64,000 nucleotides of DNA from Allobosea sp. TND4EK4 (GCF_900156025.1 NZ_FTMO01000005.1:62001-126000); one strand, 5' to 3'. Positions 10,960 to 19,996 are shown, numbered from the stretch's first letter. The notes: a model not told the origin generated them from the letters alone. Translations and numbers: made by a program.

Positions 10960-11952
10960 ATGCCAGCGCGCGAGCTGACCACGCAGCAGAGCCCCCGGAA
11001 GCACCCTGTCGGCGCCGCCGCCGTGCTGGCCTTCCTCGCCACCCTCTTCTGCCTGGCGGAGCCATCGCTCGCCTACTACCCCAAGAAGGGCGACAGCGCC
11101 CCGCATCACGGCGTGCGCGATGCGCGCCGCAAGGTCATCCAGGGCATCGACGTCTCGCGCTGGCAGGGCGAGATCGACTGGGAAAAGGTCAAGGGTGCGG
11201 GCACGCGCTTCGCCTTCATCAAGGCGACCGAGGGCGGCGACCATCTCGATCCGAATTTCCGCCGCAACTGGGCCGAGGCGAAGCGGCACGGCATCCCGCG
11301 TAGCGCCTATCATTTCGTCTGGTGGTGCCGCTCGGCCAAGGATCAGGTCCGCTGGATCAAGAAGCACATCCCGCGCGACCCCGACGCGCTGCCGCCGGTG
11401 CTGGACGTCGAATGGCAGAACGGCTCGCAATGCGCCAAGCGCATTTCACGGCAGGAGGCGCTGGACAAGATCGAGGTGATGCTCAAGGGCCTGCGCGAGC
11501 ACACCGGCAAGAAGCCGGTGATCTACACCGACATCAACTTCCATGAGGATATCCTGGAGGGGCAGTACAACGACCACCCCTACTGGCTGCGCTCCACCGC
11601 CGCTCCGCTGGCCAAGCGCTATGCCCGCGACCGTTGGGAATTCTGGCAGTTCACCACGACGGGCCGCGTGCCCGGCATCACCGGCGACGTCGACCGGAAC
11701 GCCTTCTTCGGCACCGAGCGTGAGTTCGAGGCCTGGCGGCAGGGCCGCTTCGACATCGGCACCCGGACCTGGCACGGCGGCGGACCGAAGACCAAGGTCG
11801 CCAGCCGCATTCCGCCGGCAACGCCCGCCGGCCTGCGCGCGCCCAAGGGAGCCGGCGGAACCAAGCTGAAATTCGCGCCGCCCGGCCGCATCCCCGCCCG
11901 CACCGCCGATAACCGCGACGTCGAGCGTACCGGCACCGTCCGGCGCAACTGA
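10960..11952 (+). CDS. Secreted GH25 lysozyme, tandem paralogue
   Basis: A 330-residue GH25 protein closely related to the preceding gene through the whole catalytic domain (VSRWQGEIDWEKVK, PDALPPVLDVEW, FWQFTTTGRVPGI, GDVDRNAFFGTE). Active-site residues are Asp64, Asp149 and Glu151. It has a cleavable Sec signal (hydrophobic 17-33, likely cut after SLA at 38) instead of a lipobox, and its tail is Arg/Lys/Pro-rich rather than Pro/Ala-rich, so the two enzymes differ in location. I chose ATG 10960 because AGGAG at 10949-10953 sits six bases before it; the frame also has GTG 10942 and ATG 10945. Confidence 0.88.
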   Translation: MPARELTTQQSPRKHPVGAAAVLAFLATLFCLAEPSLAYYPKKGDSAPHHGVRDARRKVIQGIDVSRWQGEIDWEKVKGAGTRFAFIKATEGGDHLDPNFRRNWAEAKRHGIPRSAYHFVWWCRSAKDQVRWIKKHIPRDPDALPPVLDVEWQNGSQCAKRISRQEALDKIEVMLKGLREHTGKKPVIYTDINFHEDILEGQYNDHPYWLRSTAAPLAKRYARDRWEFWQFTTTGRVPGITGDVDRNAFFGTEREFEAWRQGRFDIGTRTWHGGGPKTKVASRIPPATPAGLRAPKGAGGTKLKFAPPGRIPARTADNRDVERTGTVRRN

Positions 11953-12025
11953 ACATCGCGCGGGAGTGTCACGCGCCTGTCATATCACCGTCGCCTTGTC
12001 CGGCCGATTTTGGAAGGCGGACGCG

Positions 12026-13030
12026 ATGCCGAGTGACCAGCAGGGCGATCTTCAATCCCGCTACGGAATCATCTGGGCCTACCGCTTCGATGACGATGGT
12101 CGCCCTGCGCTTGTCGAGAGAGAGCTGCTGCCCGAACTGGCGCCGACGGAAGGCTTCGTCTGGCTCCATCTCGACCTGGTCCATACCCGCGCCCAGAGCT
12201 GGATCGGCGAACAGGACCTGCCGGATGCGGCGCAGGAGGTCTTCCTCTCTCAGGAGGCGCATCAGCGGCTCGACCATTCCGCCAGCCTCGCCTGGGGCGT
12301 CTCGCACGATCTGACCCGCGGTGTCGCCGAGAAGTCGGACAGCGTCGGCGCGCTGCGCTGGATCGTCGGCGAGCGCTTCCTGCTGACGGGCCGGCGCGAA
12401 GCGCTGCAGGCGATCCGCATGATGGCGGAGGCGCTGAATCGCGGTGAACCCGCCGAGAGCCCGAGCGTGCTCTTCGAGCAGATCATCGAGTACATCATCG
12501 ACGACGTGACCGACAGCGTGGTGCGCCTCGTGGAGGAAACCGACACGGTCGAGGACCATATCCTGCTCGACAGGCTGCATAACGGGCCCGGCCGCGTCGG
12601 CTCGGTCAGGCGCACCGCCGTGCGGCTTCATCGCCAGCTCAGCGGGCTGCATGTCCTGTTCCGCCGCTTTGCCGAGACCCATTCCGGCCGCAGCGCGCCT
12701 GATGCGGTCAAGGCGACGGCGCTGCGCCTGCTCCAGCGCGTCGATACGCTGCATCACGACGTCCAGTCGGTGCAGGACCGGGCGCGACTGCTGCAGGACG
12801 AGATCGCGGCCCGTTCCGTCAGCCGCACCAACCGCCAGCTCTATGTGCTCTCGATCCTGACGGCGCTGTTCATGCCGGCGACCTTCATCACCGGCCTGTT
12901 CGGCATCAATGTGAAGGGCCTGCCCTGGGTCGAATCGGAGATCGGCGCCTTCAATGTCGCGCTGGCCTGCATCGGCGCTGCTGTTTTGACGCTCGTCATG
13001 CTGCGGCGGCGTGGCGTGATCGGCGACTGA
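12026..13030 (+). CDS. zntB: CorA-family zinc transporter ZntB-like
   Basis: A 334-residue CorA-superfamily protein with a large cytoplasmic N-terminal domain (1-265, with a long helical segment at about 195-270) and two C-terminal membrane helices (about 273-294 and 308-327). Between them the CorA signature GMN is replaced by GIN (293-295), as in the ZntB branch, which moves zinc rather than magnesium. A pentamer in the inner membrane is expected. The ATG at 12026 is preceded by GGAAGGCGG; the frame opens further upstream at 11966, but the N-terminus from 12026 matches the family. It follows the GH25 gene by 73 bases and is probably transcribed separately. Confidence 0.83.
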   Translation: MPSDQQGDLQSRYGIIWAYRFDDDGRPALVERELLPELAPTEGFVWLHLDLVHTRAQSWIGEQDLPDAAQEVFLSQEAHQRLDHSASLAWGVSHDLTRGVAEKSDSVGALRWIVGERFLLTGRREALQAIRMMAEALNRGEPAESPSVLFEQIIEYIIDDVTDSVVRLVEETDTVEDHILLDRLHNGPGRVGSVRRTAVRLHRQLSGLHVLFRRFAETHSGRSAPDAVKATALRLLQRVDTLHHDVQSVQDRARLLQDEIAARSVSRTNRQLYVLSILTALFMPATFITGLFGINVKGLPWVESEIGAFNVALACIGAAVLTLVMLRRRGVIGD

Positions 13031-13161
13031 ATCGCGAAGACAAGGGCGGGCCTTCTGCCCAGCCGGACGTTGCGATTTTCGCACGCTCCGGCGCCGCGCG
13101 CTTCTGGGCTATGATGGGCGGCAGAACGGCCATAGTCGCCGCATAGCCCCGGGAGGTCTCC

Positions 13162-14334
13162 ATGCTCGCCAACGCGCCCCGCCCCTTCGATTTCGATCTT
13201 GGCGAAACCGCCGACGCGATCCGCGACACCGTCCATGCCTTCGCCCAGGAAAAGATCGCCCCGCGCGCCGAGGAGATCGACCGCACCAACCAGTTCCCGC
13301 GCGATCTCTGGCCGCAAATGGGGGAGCTCGGCCTGCATGGCATCACGGTCGAGGAGGAACTGGGCGGTGCCGGCCTCGGCTATCTCGAGCACTGCGTCGC
13401 GGTGGAGGAGATTTCCCGCGCCTCGGCCTCGGTCGGTCTCTCCTACGGCGCCCATTCCAATCTCTGCATCAACCAGATCCGCCGCAACGGCAGCGAGGCG
13501 CAGAAGCGCAAATACCTGCCCAAGCTGATCTCCGGCGAGCATGTCGGCGCGCTTGCGATGTCCGAGCCGGGTGCGGGCTCCGACGTCGTCTCGATGAAGA
13601 CGCGGGCCGAGAGGCGTGGTGACCGTTACGTCCTCAACGGCAACAAGATGTGGATCACCAACGGCCCGATCGCCGAGACGCTGGTGGTCTACGCCAAGAC
13701 CGATCCGGAGGCCGGCTCGCGCGGCATCACCGCCTTCCTGATCGAGAAGGGGATGAAGGGCTTCTCGACCCACCAGAAGCTCGACAAGCTCGGCATGCGC
13801 GGCTCCGACACCTGCGAGCTCGTCTTCCAGGACTGCGAGGTGCCGGAGGAGAACGTGCTCGGCCAGGTCGGGCGCGGCGTCAACGTGCTGATGAGCGGGC
13901 TCGACTACGAGCGCGTGGTGCTGGCGGCCGGCCCGCTCGGCATCATGCAGGCGGCGCTCGACGTGGTGATGCCCTATGTCCACGAGCGCAAGCAGTTCGG
14001 CCAGAGCATCGGCGAGTTCCAGCTCGTCCAGGGCAAGCTCGCCGACATGTATGTCGCGCTGAACTCCTGCCGAGCCTATGTCTACGCCGTCGCCAAGGCC
14101 TGCGATCGCGGCCAGACCACGCGCGAGGACGCCGCCGGCGCGATCCTGCTCGCGGCCGAGAAGGCAACGCAGGTCGCGCTCGACGCCATCCAGCTGCTCG
14201 GCGGCAACGGCTACATCAACGACTACCCGACGGGGCGCCTGCTCCGCGACGCCAAGCTCTACGAGATCGGCGCCGGCACCAGCGAGATCCGGCGCATGCT
14301 GATCGGGCGGGAATTGTTTCAGAAGACGAAGTAG
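13162..14334 (+). CDS. ivd: Isovaleryl-CoA dehydrogenase
   Basis: A 390-residue acyl-CoA dehydrogenase. It oxidises isovaleryl-CoA to 3-methylcrotonyl-CoA, the substrate of MCC encoded in this window, with electrons passed to ETF. The proposed catalytic base is Glu250 in GLDYERVV, at the position used by isovaleryl-CoA dehydrogenases (in straight-chain enzymes the base is elsewhere). FAD-binding segments include MSEPGAGSD (133-141) and MWITNG (163-168), and the C-terminus has [12 protein letters not shown] and [18 protein letters not shown] at 13151-13156 precedes the ATG by five bases. It is 5 kb from mccB and on the opposite strand, so the pathway is clustered only loosely. Confidence 0.93.
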   Translation: MLANAPRPFDFDLGETADAIRDTVHAFAQEKIAPRAEEIDRTNQFPRDLWPQMGELGLHGITVEEELGGAGLGYLEHCVAVEEISRASASVGLSYGAHSNLCINQIRRNGSEAQKRKYLPKLISGEHVGALAMSEPGAGSDVVSMKTRAERRGDRYVLNGNKMWITNGPIAETLVVYAKTDPEAGSRGITAFLIEKGMKGFSTHQKLDKLGMRGSDTCELVFQDCEVPEENVLGQVGRGVNVLMSGLDYERVVLAAGPLGIMQAALDVVMPYVHERKQFGQSIGEFQLVQGKLADMYVALNSCRAYVYAVAKACDRGQTTREDAAGAILLAAEKATQVALDAIQLLGGNGYINDYPTGRLLRDAKLYEIGAGTSEIRRMLIGRELFQKTK

Positions 14335-14353
14335 GATGAGAACACAACCACGT

Positions 14354-14456
14354 CGTCATTCCGGACAAGCCGCGAAGCGGCGCAGATCCGGAATCCATGC
14401 CTGAACTGTTCCGGCATGGAATCCCGGGTCTCCGCTTCGCTCCGCCCGGGATGACG
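14354..14456. repeat. Dispersed palindromic intergenic element
   Basis: A 103-base element made of nested inverted repeats. The ends GTCATTCCGG (14355-14364) and CCGGGATGAC (14446-14455) pair with one mismatch, GGAATCCATGCC (14390-14401) pairs with GGCATGGAATCC (14413-14424), and ATCCCGGG (14421-14428) pairs perfectly with CCCGGGAT (14445-14452). Elements with these ends are common between genes in Rhizobiales. Only one copy is in this window. Confidence 0.7.
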
Positions 14457-14499
14457 GCGTCTTTGATCAGCCCCCTGCACGAAACACCAAGCCGCTTCC

Positions 14500-15015
14500 A
14501 TGCCCCTCTACTTCGCCTACGGCCTCAACATGGACCCCGCCGGGATGGCGCAGCGCTGCCCGCGCGCCCGCGCGATTGGCCCGGCCCGGCTGCCGCGCCA
14601 CCGCTTCATCGTCACGCGGGACGGCTACGCCTCGGTGACCCGCGATGCGCGCGAGGAGGTCCATGGCGTGCTCTGGGACTGCACGCTCGCCGACATCCGC
14701 GTGCTCGATAAGTTCGAGGACGTCGCCAGCGGCCTCTACGTCAAGATCAACCAGCCCGTGATCGTGCCGGGAGGGGCCAAGCGCGCGCTCATCTATATCG
14801 GCCGCTCGGGAGAGCCCGGAAAGCCGAAGCCAGGCTATATGGAGACCGTGATCGAAAGCGCCAAACACTGGTCCCTGCCAGAGAGTTATGTAGCCGGCTT
14901 GAATCGTTTTCTCAGCAAGCCGAATCTGGATGTGAAGTCGCTGAACCCGAGCGCGGGCGATCTCCCTCCGGGGCCGGTGAAGGGCGTGCGGCCGCGGGCG
15001 CTGGCGCCGAAGTGA
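14500..15015 (+). CDS. Gamma-glutamylcyclotransferase-like (AIG2/GGCT fold) protein
   Basis: A 171-residue protein opening MPLYFAYGLNMD, where YGxN (7-10) is the substrate-loop signature of the GGCT/AIG2 fold. Glu73 in LDKFEDVASGLY is the likely catalytic acid. The segment REEVHGVLWDCT and the basic-substrate variant VKINQPVIVPGG also match the family. It may release 5-oxoproline from gamma-glutamyl amines or peptides, but GGCT-like proteins differ in substrate. It lies directly after the palindromic element, downstream of ivd, with no strong Shine-Dalgarno. The C-terminal ~30 residues (Pro/Ser-rich, then basic) extend past the fold. Confidence 0.75.
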   Translation: MPLYFAYGLNMDPAGMAQRCPRARAIGPARLPRHRFIVTRDGYASVTRDAREEVHGVLWDCTLADIRVLDKFEDVASGLYVKINQPVIVPGGAKRALIYIGRSGEPGKPKPGYMETVIESAKHWSLPESYVAGLNRFLSKPNLDVKSLNPSAGDLPPGPVKGVRPRALAPK

Positions 15016-15142
15016 CGGCGCGTGTACCAAGCAAGCAGCCGGAACGGGCCAATGCTGCCGTGTGGCAAAGCTCCTGCCCATCCACGGTGATGGCGAACGA
15101 ACACAGCAAAGTACTGATTTCAATCAGCCGCAAGGAGTGCCC

Positions 15143-15655
15143 GTGAACGCTGCTCGTGACTTCTTTCTCGACGGTCTCAGGCGGAAGTGGTGGGTTTGGC
15201 CGATGGCTGCAAGCGTTGGCTTTGTCGTATCCATCTCAAGCTGGAGGGACGGTGCGCGGATCCAGCAGATCGCGGTCGAAGGCATCAAGGCGCAGGCCTC
15301 CGTCGAAAGGATCTCCCGAAAGCGCACACGCAGTGGAACCGAGTACGCATTGGACCTAGCCTGGACAGACACCGCCGGCCAACCGCGAAAGGCCGCGACG
15401 GTCTCAATCTCAGGGCACCTGGCACAACGCATCCTTCCCAATGACAAGCTGGCGGTGGACACGCTGCCCGTCCGATACCTACCCGGCGAAACGTCCGAAT
15501 CCAGCGCCGTCCTCGAGGATGACGCTGAAACTCAGCGCAAGCATCAGGACGTTCTGACCAACTGGGGAATTGCCTTGAGCGCGGTCGGGCTCAGTGGGTT
15601 GGCCGTAATCTTTTTCATTAGGCGGCGGCATGTCGTGAGCAAGGAAACGGCCTGA
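15143..15655 (+). CDS. DUF3592-like membrane protein
   Basis: A 170-residue protein with two membrane segments, about residues 15-31 (WWVWPMAASVGFVVSI) and 135-157 (IALSAVGLSGLAVIFFIRR), and an extracytoplasmic domain of about 100 residues between them. This domain has the DUF3592 pattern: a variable beta domain, then DTLPVRYLPGETSES. The function of the family is unknown. I chose GTG 15143, which has AAGGAG at 15132-15137; another GTG at 15062 would add 27 polar residues. The gene is less GC-rich than its neighbours and ends convergent with the ABC transporter. Confidence 0.6.
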   Translation: MNAARDFFLDGLRRKWWVWPMAASVGFVVSISSWRDGARIQQIAVEGIKAQASVERISRKRTRSGTEYALDLAWTDTAGQPRKAATVSISGHLAQRILPNDKLAVDTLPVRYLPGETSESSAVLEDDAETQRKHQDVLTNWGIALSAVGLSGLAVIFFIRRRHVVSKETA

Positions 15656-15765
15656 CGAGACGACGCGCCACTGGGGGAGGCGCCGGGGTGAGGTGCGGTC
15701 ACTTGCCGCTGCGAAAGAGGATGGCAGCGCGAAGCGCTGACGGATGAGGGCAGAACCACACCGGA

Positions 15766-15795
15766 CAAAGGAAAAGGGCCGCTCGCACGGCCCTT
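15766..15795 (-). terminator. Rho-independent terminator of the ABC exporter gene
   Basis: AAGGGCCG/CGGCCCTT (15774-15781 with 15788-15795) form an 8-bp stem. Read on the minus strand it is followed by TTTTCCTTTG. It lies 56 bases past the ABC gene's stop. Confidence 0.65.
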
Positions 15796-15850
15796 CCCTC
15801 ATCCGTCTGCTCCGCAGACACCTTCTCCCCCCGAGGAGAGAAGGACATCG

Positions 15851-17647
15851 CTACATCGCCAGCCCCTTGGCCAGTTCGCTGACCTGCTTCTCGAACAGCC
15901 CGCGATAGGCGCCGTTCTCCTTGGTCAGCAGCGCCTCGTGCGGCCCCTCCTCCACCACCCGGCCGCGGTCGAAGACCAGGATCCGGTCCATCGCCCGCAC
16001 CGTCGAGAGCCGGTGCGCGATCACGATGGTGGTGCGGCCTTCCATCAGCCGCTCCACCGCCTGCTGGATCAGCGCCTCCGATTCCGAATCGAGGCTGGAG
16101 GTCGCCTCGTCCAGGATCAGGATCGGTGCATCCGCCAGGAAGGCGCGCGCGAGCGCGACGCGCTGGCGCTCGCCGCCGGAGAGCTTGATGCCGCGCTCGC
16201 CAACGAGCGTGGCATAGCCCTTGGGCAGGCGCATGATGAACTCATGCGCATTGGCGAGCCGCGCCGCCTGCTCGATCTGCGCCATCGAGGCCCCGGGCCG
16301 GCCATAGGCGATGTTCTCCGCCAGCGAGCGGTGGAACAGCACCGGCTCCTGCTGCACGATCGCGATCTGCCGGCGCAGGCTCTCCTGCGTCACGGCCGCG
16401 ATGTCCTGCCCGTCGATCGCGATGCGTCCGCCCGTGACGTCGTAGAGCCGCTGCACGAGCTTGACGAAGGTCGTCTTGCCCGAGCCGGAGCGCCCGACGA
16501 GCCCCACCTTCTCGCCGCCGCGAATGGTCAGCGAGAAGTCGCGATAGAGCGGGTCGGCATGGCCGCCATAGTGGAAGGTCACGCCATCGAAGGCGATTTC
16601 GCCCGCCGTCACGCCCATCTCCCGAGCGGCCTTCCGATCCGGGACGCCATAGGGAAGATCGTGCATCGCGACGAGCTCCTCCATGTCGTTGACCGAGCGC
16701 TGCAGGTTGTGGATGTGCTGGCCGACATCGCGCAGATAGCCATGCACGACAGCGTAGGCCGTCAGCACGAAGGCGACGTCTCCTGCGCCGGCTCGCCCCT
16801 CGATCCACAGCCAGATCACCAGCCCGATCACGGCCGCGCGCAGGGCGAGCAGCACCGCCAGTTGCGCGGTCCCCGACCAGGTGCCGCGCAGCCAGCCGCG
16901 CCGTGTCCTCAGGCTCCATTTCGCCAGCACGGTCGCCAGCCTCAGATCCTCGCGGTTTTCGGCGCCATAGGCCTTGACCACGGGGTTGCAGGTGATGGCA
17001 TCGGCCAGCGCCCCGCCGACGCGCGTGTCCCAAGCATTGCCGAGCCGCGAGGCAGGGGCGACATAGCGCAGCGAAAGCCCGAGCGTGAGCGCGATATAGG
17101 CGATCGCGCCAGCCGCCACGACCAGCCCCATCACCGGCCAGTGCCACGCCAGCACCACCGTCATGCCGAGCAGGATCACGAGCGAGGGCAGCAGCGCGAT
17201 CAGGATCGTATCGGTCAGCAGGTCGAGCGCCCACATGCCGCGCGTGATCTTGCGCACCGTTGAGCCGGCAAAGTTGTTCGCATGCCAGTCCGTCGAGAAG
17301 CGCTGCAGCCGTGCGAAGGCCTCGCGCGCGACGTTGCCCATCGTGAACAGGGTCAGCCCCGTCAGGCCGACGAAGGCGAAATGCCGCCCCGCCACCGTCA
17401 CGGCCGCGAGCGCCATCATCGCCGCAAGCGCGGCGAGCGCCATCGGCACCCCCTCGCCTGCTCCGACGGCAACGGCATCGACGAGCCGGCCGGCATAGAG
17501 CGGGATGAACAGTTCCGCGAGCGTCGCGGCGATGGTGACGCCTGCGATCCAGGCGACATAACCCGGCCGGCGCGCCCAATGCTGGAAGGTAAAGCCGAGA
17601 ACGGCGCGGAACGGCTCCCGCCGCCCGGTCTTGAGATCGAGAGACAT
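15851..17647 (-). CDS. ABC transporter, fused permease and ATPase (exporter type)
   Basis: A 598-residue half-transporter of the MsbA/lipid-exporter type. Six membrane helices occupy about 28-300. The ATPase domain (348-598) has Walker A GRSGSGKT (385-392), Q-loop QQEP (432-435), signature LSGGE (489-493), Walker B ILILDE (509-514) and the switch His545 in AHR. All catalytic residues are present, so it should work as a homodimer exporting a hydrophobic or peptide substrate across the inner membrane. The substrate cannot be read from sequence. The gene stands alone, with the 275-base gap at 17648-17921 upstream as its promoter region. Confidence 0.88.
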   Translation of the reverse strand: MSLDLKTGRREPFRAVLGFTFQHWARRPGYVAWIAGVTIAATLAELFIPLYAGRLVDAVAVGAGEGVPMALAALAAMMALAAVTVAGRHFAFVGLTGLTLFTMGNVAREAFARLQRFSTDWHANNFAGSTVRKITRGMWALDLLTDTILIALLPSLVILLGMTVVLAWHWPVMGLVVAAGAIAYIALTLGLSLRYVAPASRLGNAWDTRVGGALADAITCNPVVKAYGAENREDLRLATVLAKWSLRTRRGWLRGTWSGTAQLAVLLALRAAVIGLVIWLWIEGRAGAGDVAFVLTAYAVVHGYLRDVGQHIHNLQRSVNDMEELVAMHDLPYGVPDRKAAREMGVTAGEIAFDGVTFHYGGHADPLYRDFSLTIRGGEKVGLVGRSGSGKTTFVKLVQRLYDVTGGRIAIDGQDIAAVTQESLRRQIAIVQQEPVLFHRSLAENIAYGRPGASMAQIEQAARLANAHEFIMRLPKGYATLVGERGIKLSGGERQRVALARAFLADAPILILDEATSSLDSESEALIQQAVERLMEGRTTIVIAHRLSTVRAMDRILVFDRGRVVEEGPHEALLTKENGAYRGLFEKQVSELAKGLAM

Positions 17648-17921
17648 GATGTCATTCGGTGCGAGGCACCGACTCCAAATCAGGCGGAGACCGCGCCGAG
17701 GCGGGGCTCCGGAAAACGAACAGGTGTTGAAAGAAGGCTCTGGAGGCCGCCGGTGGCGGGCCTCGGGCGAGGCCGGCCTAGTGGCGGGCTGGTCGCATGG
17801 GAGGAGCGATGGTCATGAACGTCATTCAGCCCTCCCTTTCCTGAGTTGGAGCCAAGGCTGAAGAAGATGCCCGAGTTGACGCGGCAGCGCAAGTCGGGTC
17901 GCGCTGCGGTCGTGATGCCTC

Positions 17922-18095
17922 CTACCAGAACAGGGCGAGCAGCCGCAGCGCGATCACCAACAGGAAGGCGGCGATGACGGTTCCCATCACCTGCTGGCGC
18001 TTGGCGCGGTTGGGGAACTGCCGCGCCAGCAGCCGGCCGAGCGGCTTGCGGAAGATGAAGGCGGCGACCAGAAGGACGATGACGATATGGGACAA
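17922..18095 (-). CDS. Small hydrophobic membrane protein (57 aa)
   Basis: A tiny protein with two membrane segments: SHIVIVLLVAAFIF (about 2-15) and MGTVIAAFLLVIALRLLALFW (about 37-57), joined by a basic loop (RKPLGRLLARQFPNRAKRQQ). The TTG at 18095, with GAGAG upstream, starts right at the first helix; the ATG at 18176 would add 27 residues that look non-coding. It is divergent from, and with the ATG start would overlap, the DUF599 gene. I recognise no family. The positively charged loop suggests both ends face the periplasm. Confidence 0.5.
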   Translation of the reverse strand: MSHIVIVLLVAAFIFRKPLGRLLARQFPNRAKRQQVMGTVIAAFLLVIALRLLALFW

Positions 18096-18217
18096 GGCGC
18101 TCTCGGGTCCTTCGACGTCGCAATGCGGTCTCGATCCGCTCGGCAATCTCTTGCTAGGGCATGGCCGACAGCGCAAGCTGCTTGCCTCGGCGGGCCATGG
18201 AATGGCAGAGCGGCGGC

Positions 18218-18928
18218 ATGATCGGATTCACCAATCTCGACCTGATCGCGCTGGTCTTCTTCGGCGCCTCCTGGCTCGGCTATCACTATGCCGTCGAGCT
18301 CGGCCCGCACGCGGCCAAGAGCCTCAACATGCGGATGAACCTGCGCCGCGCCCGCTGGATTCGCGAATCGCTCGGCCGCGACAACCGCATCGTCGACACG
18401 CAGGTGATGAACGGCCTGCAGAACGGCACCGCCTTCTTCGCCTCGACCTCGATGATCGCGATCGGCGGCACCCTCGCCCTGCTGCAATCGGCCGAGCGCG
18501 TCGTCGCGATCTTCGCCGACTTGCCGCTGAACGGCACGCCGACACGCGGGGTGTGGGAGCTCAAGGTGATCGGGCTCGCGATGATCTTCGGCTACGCCTT
18601 CTTCAAATTTGCCTGGTCCTACCGGCTGTTCAACTACTGCGTCATCCTGATCGGCGCGCTGCCGCCCGCGCGCGGGCATGATCCGGAGGATGCGCAGCGG
18701 GCCGTCCACGAGACGGTCGAGATGAATCTCGCCGCCGGCCGTCACTTCAACCGCGGCCAGCGCGCCTTCTTCTTCGCGCTCGCCTATATGGGCTGGTTCC
18801 TCGGCCCGGTGAGTTTCATCCTCTTCACGGGCGCCGTGCTGGTCGCGATGTATCGCCGCCAGTTCGCCTCGGACGCGGCCCGCGTCTTCCGCTATCCGGG
18901 CAGCACCGGCCCGTCGGAAAAGCCATGA
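18218..18928 (+). CDS. DUF599 family membrane protein
   Basis: A 236-residue integral membrane protein with hydrophobic segments near residues 5-20, 75-95, 115-150 (a double segment, IGLAMIFGYAFFKFAWSYRLFNYCVILIGAL) and 180-215. The motif NRGQRAFFFALAYMGWFLGP is typical of DUF599, a bacterial inner membrane family of unknown function. The ATG at 18218 fits the family N-terminus (MIGFTNLDLIAL); the frame is open to 18161. The stop overlaps the start of the DUF3253 gene (ATGA), implying coupled translation. Confidence 0.78.
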   Translation: MIGFTNLDLIALVFFGASWLGYHYAVELGPHAAKSLNMRMNLRRARWIRESLGRDNRIVDTQVMNGLQNGTAFFASTSMIAIGGTLALLQSAERVVAIFADLPLNGTPTRGVWELKVIGLAMIFGYAFFKFAWSYRLFNYCVILIGALPPARGHDPEDAQRAVHETVEMNLAAGRHFNRGQRAFFFALAYMGWFLGPVSFILFTGAVLVAMYRRQFASDAARVFRYPGSTGPSEKP

Positions 18929-19203
18929 ACGATCGCGAGACCGACCTCGAGACGGCGATGCTGCGGCTGGTGACGGAGCGCGGCGCCGGCAAGACCGTCT
19001 GCCCCTCGGAGGCCGCGCGGGCAGTGGGCGGAGACCACCCAGATGGCTGGGGCCCGCTGATGCAGCCGGCGCGAAAAGTCGCCGTGCGGCTGATGAAGGA
19101 GGGCCGCCTCGTGATCACCCGCAAGGGCCGGCCGGTCGACCCGGACGATTTTCGCGGCGTCTATCGGCTGAGGCTGCCGGATGGCACGCCTTCCGAGGAC
19201 TGA
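18925..19203 (+). CDS. DUF3253 family small protein
   Basis: A 92-residue protein matching DUF3253 along its length: an N-terminal helix (LETAMLRLVTERGAGKTVCPSEAARAVG, described here by position 8-35), WGPLMQPARKVAVRLMKEGRL in the middle and RGVYRLR near the end. The fold looks like a small winged helix, and the basic VRLMKEGRLVITRKG segment would suit nucleic acid binding, but the function is unknown. It overlaps the DUF599 stop by four bases. It is convergent with the YdcF gene, only four bases away. Confidence 0.75.
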   Translation: MNDRETDLETAMLRLVTERGAGKTVCPSEAARAVGGDHPDGWGPLMQPARKVAVRLMKEGRLVITRKGRPVDPDDFRGVYRLRLPDGTPSED

Positions 19204-19207
19204 TGTC

Positions 19208-19996
19208 TCACGGTTTCGGAAAAAGCTCGTCGCTGTAGCCGGCGAGCCGGTAGGCCAGAAGCCCGACCCATTCCTTGAAGCCGTTATCGGCAATCTCGAG
19301 CGCACGCGGCGCACGGCTATAGGGACGCAGGAAATCGTCGGGCTTGCCGCGCGACCAGTAGTCGACTGGAAAGGCCTCGATCGGAAAGCCCGCCTTGCGG
19401 AACACACCGATGGCGCGGGGCATGTGCCAGGCGGAGGTCACGAGCAGCCAGCGCTCGCCGGGCTTGGGCTCGACGAGGCGGCGGGTGAAGGTGGCATTCT
19501 CCCAGGTGTTGCGGGACTTGTCCTCCATCACCAACCGCGCCGGTTCGAGGCCGAGCCCTTCGAACAGCCGGCGCGCGCCATCGGCCTCGGTGTACTGCAC
19601 CGCCGAGACGAGATTGGCCGCTCCGCCGGTGAAGACGACCTTGGCCTGAGGATGCAGCCGCGCCAGTTCCACCGCCTTCGTCATGCGCGACGCCGAGGCA
19701 TTGAGCACCACATCGCCACGGGCCATGCCGACCGCGCCGCCGAGCACGACGATGCCGGTCACCGGCCCCTTGGCCGCGTCCTGCTGCGGGAAGCGATCCT
19801 CCAGCGGGCGGATCACCGCGCGCGGCAGCGGACTGAAGGCCAGCAGGACCAGCACCGCCATCGCCACGGCGCCGAGCCACCGCGCGAGGCGGGCGAAGCG
19901 CGTGAAAGCCAGGACGGCGGCAAGCCCGGCGGCCAGGATCGCGCAATTGACCGGCGAGCCGAAGAACCAGACGATCTTGGACAGGACGAAGAACAT
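19208..19996 (-). CDS. YdcF/ElyC/SanA family (DUF218) envelope protein
   Basis: A 262-residue protein with two N-terminal membrane helices (about 3-30 and 38-58) and a DUF218 domain beginning TGIVVLGGAVG at about 80. It has the family elements VVFTGGAAN, EDKSRNTWENA and VTSAWHMPRA, which line the putative active site. ElyC and SanA of this family act in envelope integrity and polyprenyl-linked precursor metabolism, with the domain facing the periplasm; the exact substrate is unsettled. It is a single gene on the minus strand, with 149 bases to the GST gene upstream. Confidence 0.82.
   Translation of the reverse strand: MFFVLSKIVWFFGSPVNCAILAAGLAAVLAFTRFARLARWLGAVAMAVLVLLAFSPLPRAVIRPLEDRFPQQDAAKGPVTGIVVLGGAVGMARGDVVLNASASRMTKAVELARLHPQAKVVFTGGAANLVSAVQYTEADGARRLFEGLGLEPARLVMEDKSRNTWENATFTRRLVEPKPGERWLLVTSAWHMPRAIGVFRKAGFPIEAFPVDYWSRGKPDDFLRPYSRAPRALEIADNGFKEWVGLLAYRLAGYSDELFPKP

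Noticed and set aside
12026..13030. Magnesium transporter CorA as the name of the GIN protein
   Set aside because: The CorA signature GMN is replaced by GIN and the size fits ZntB better; magnesium transport cannot be fully excluded.
17690..17790. GC-rich inverted stretch (GGCCTCG/CGAGGCC near 17759-17774) before the ABC gene
   Set aside because: The stem is short with a two-base loop and is expected by chance at this GC content.
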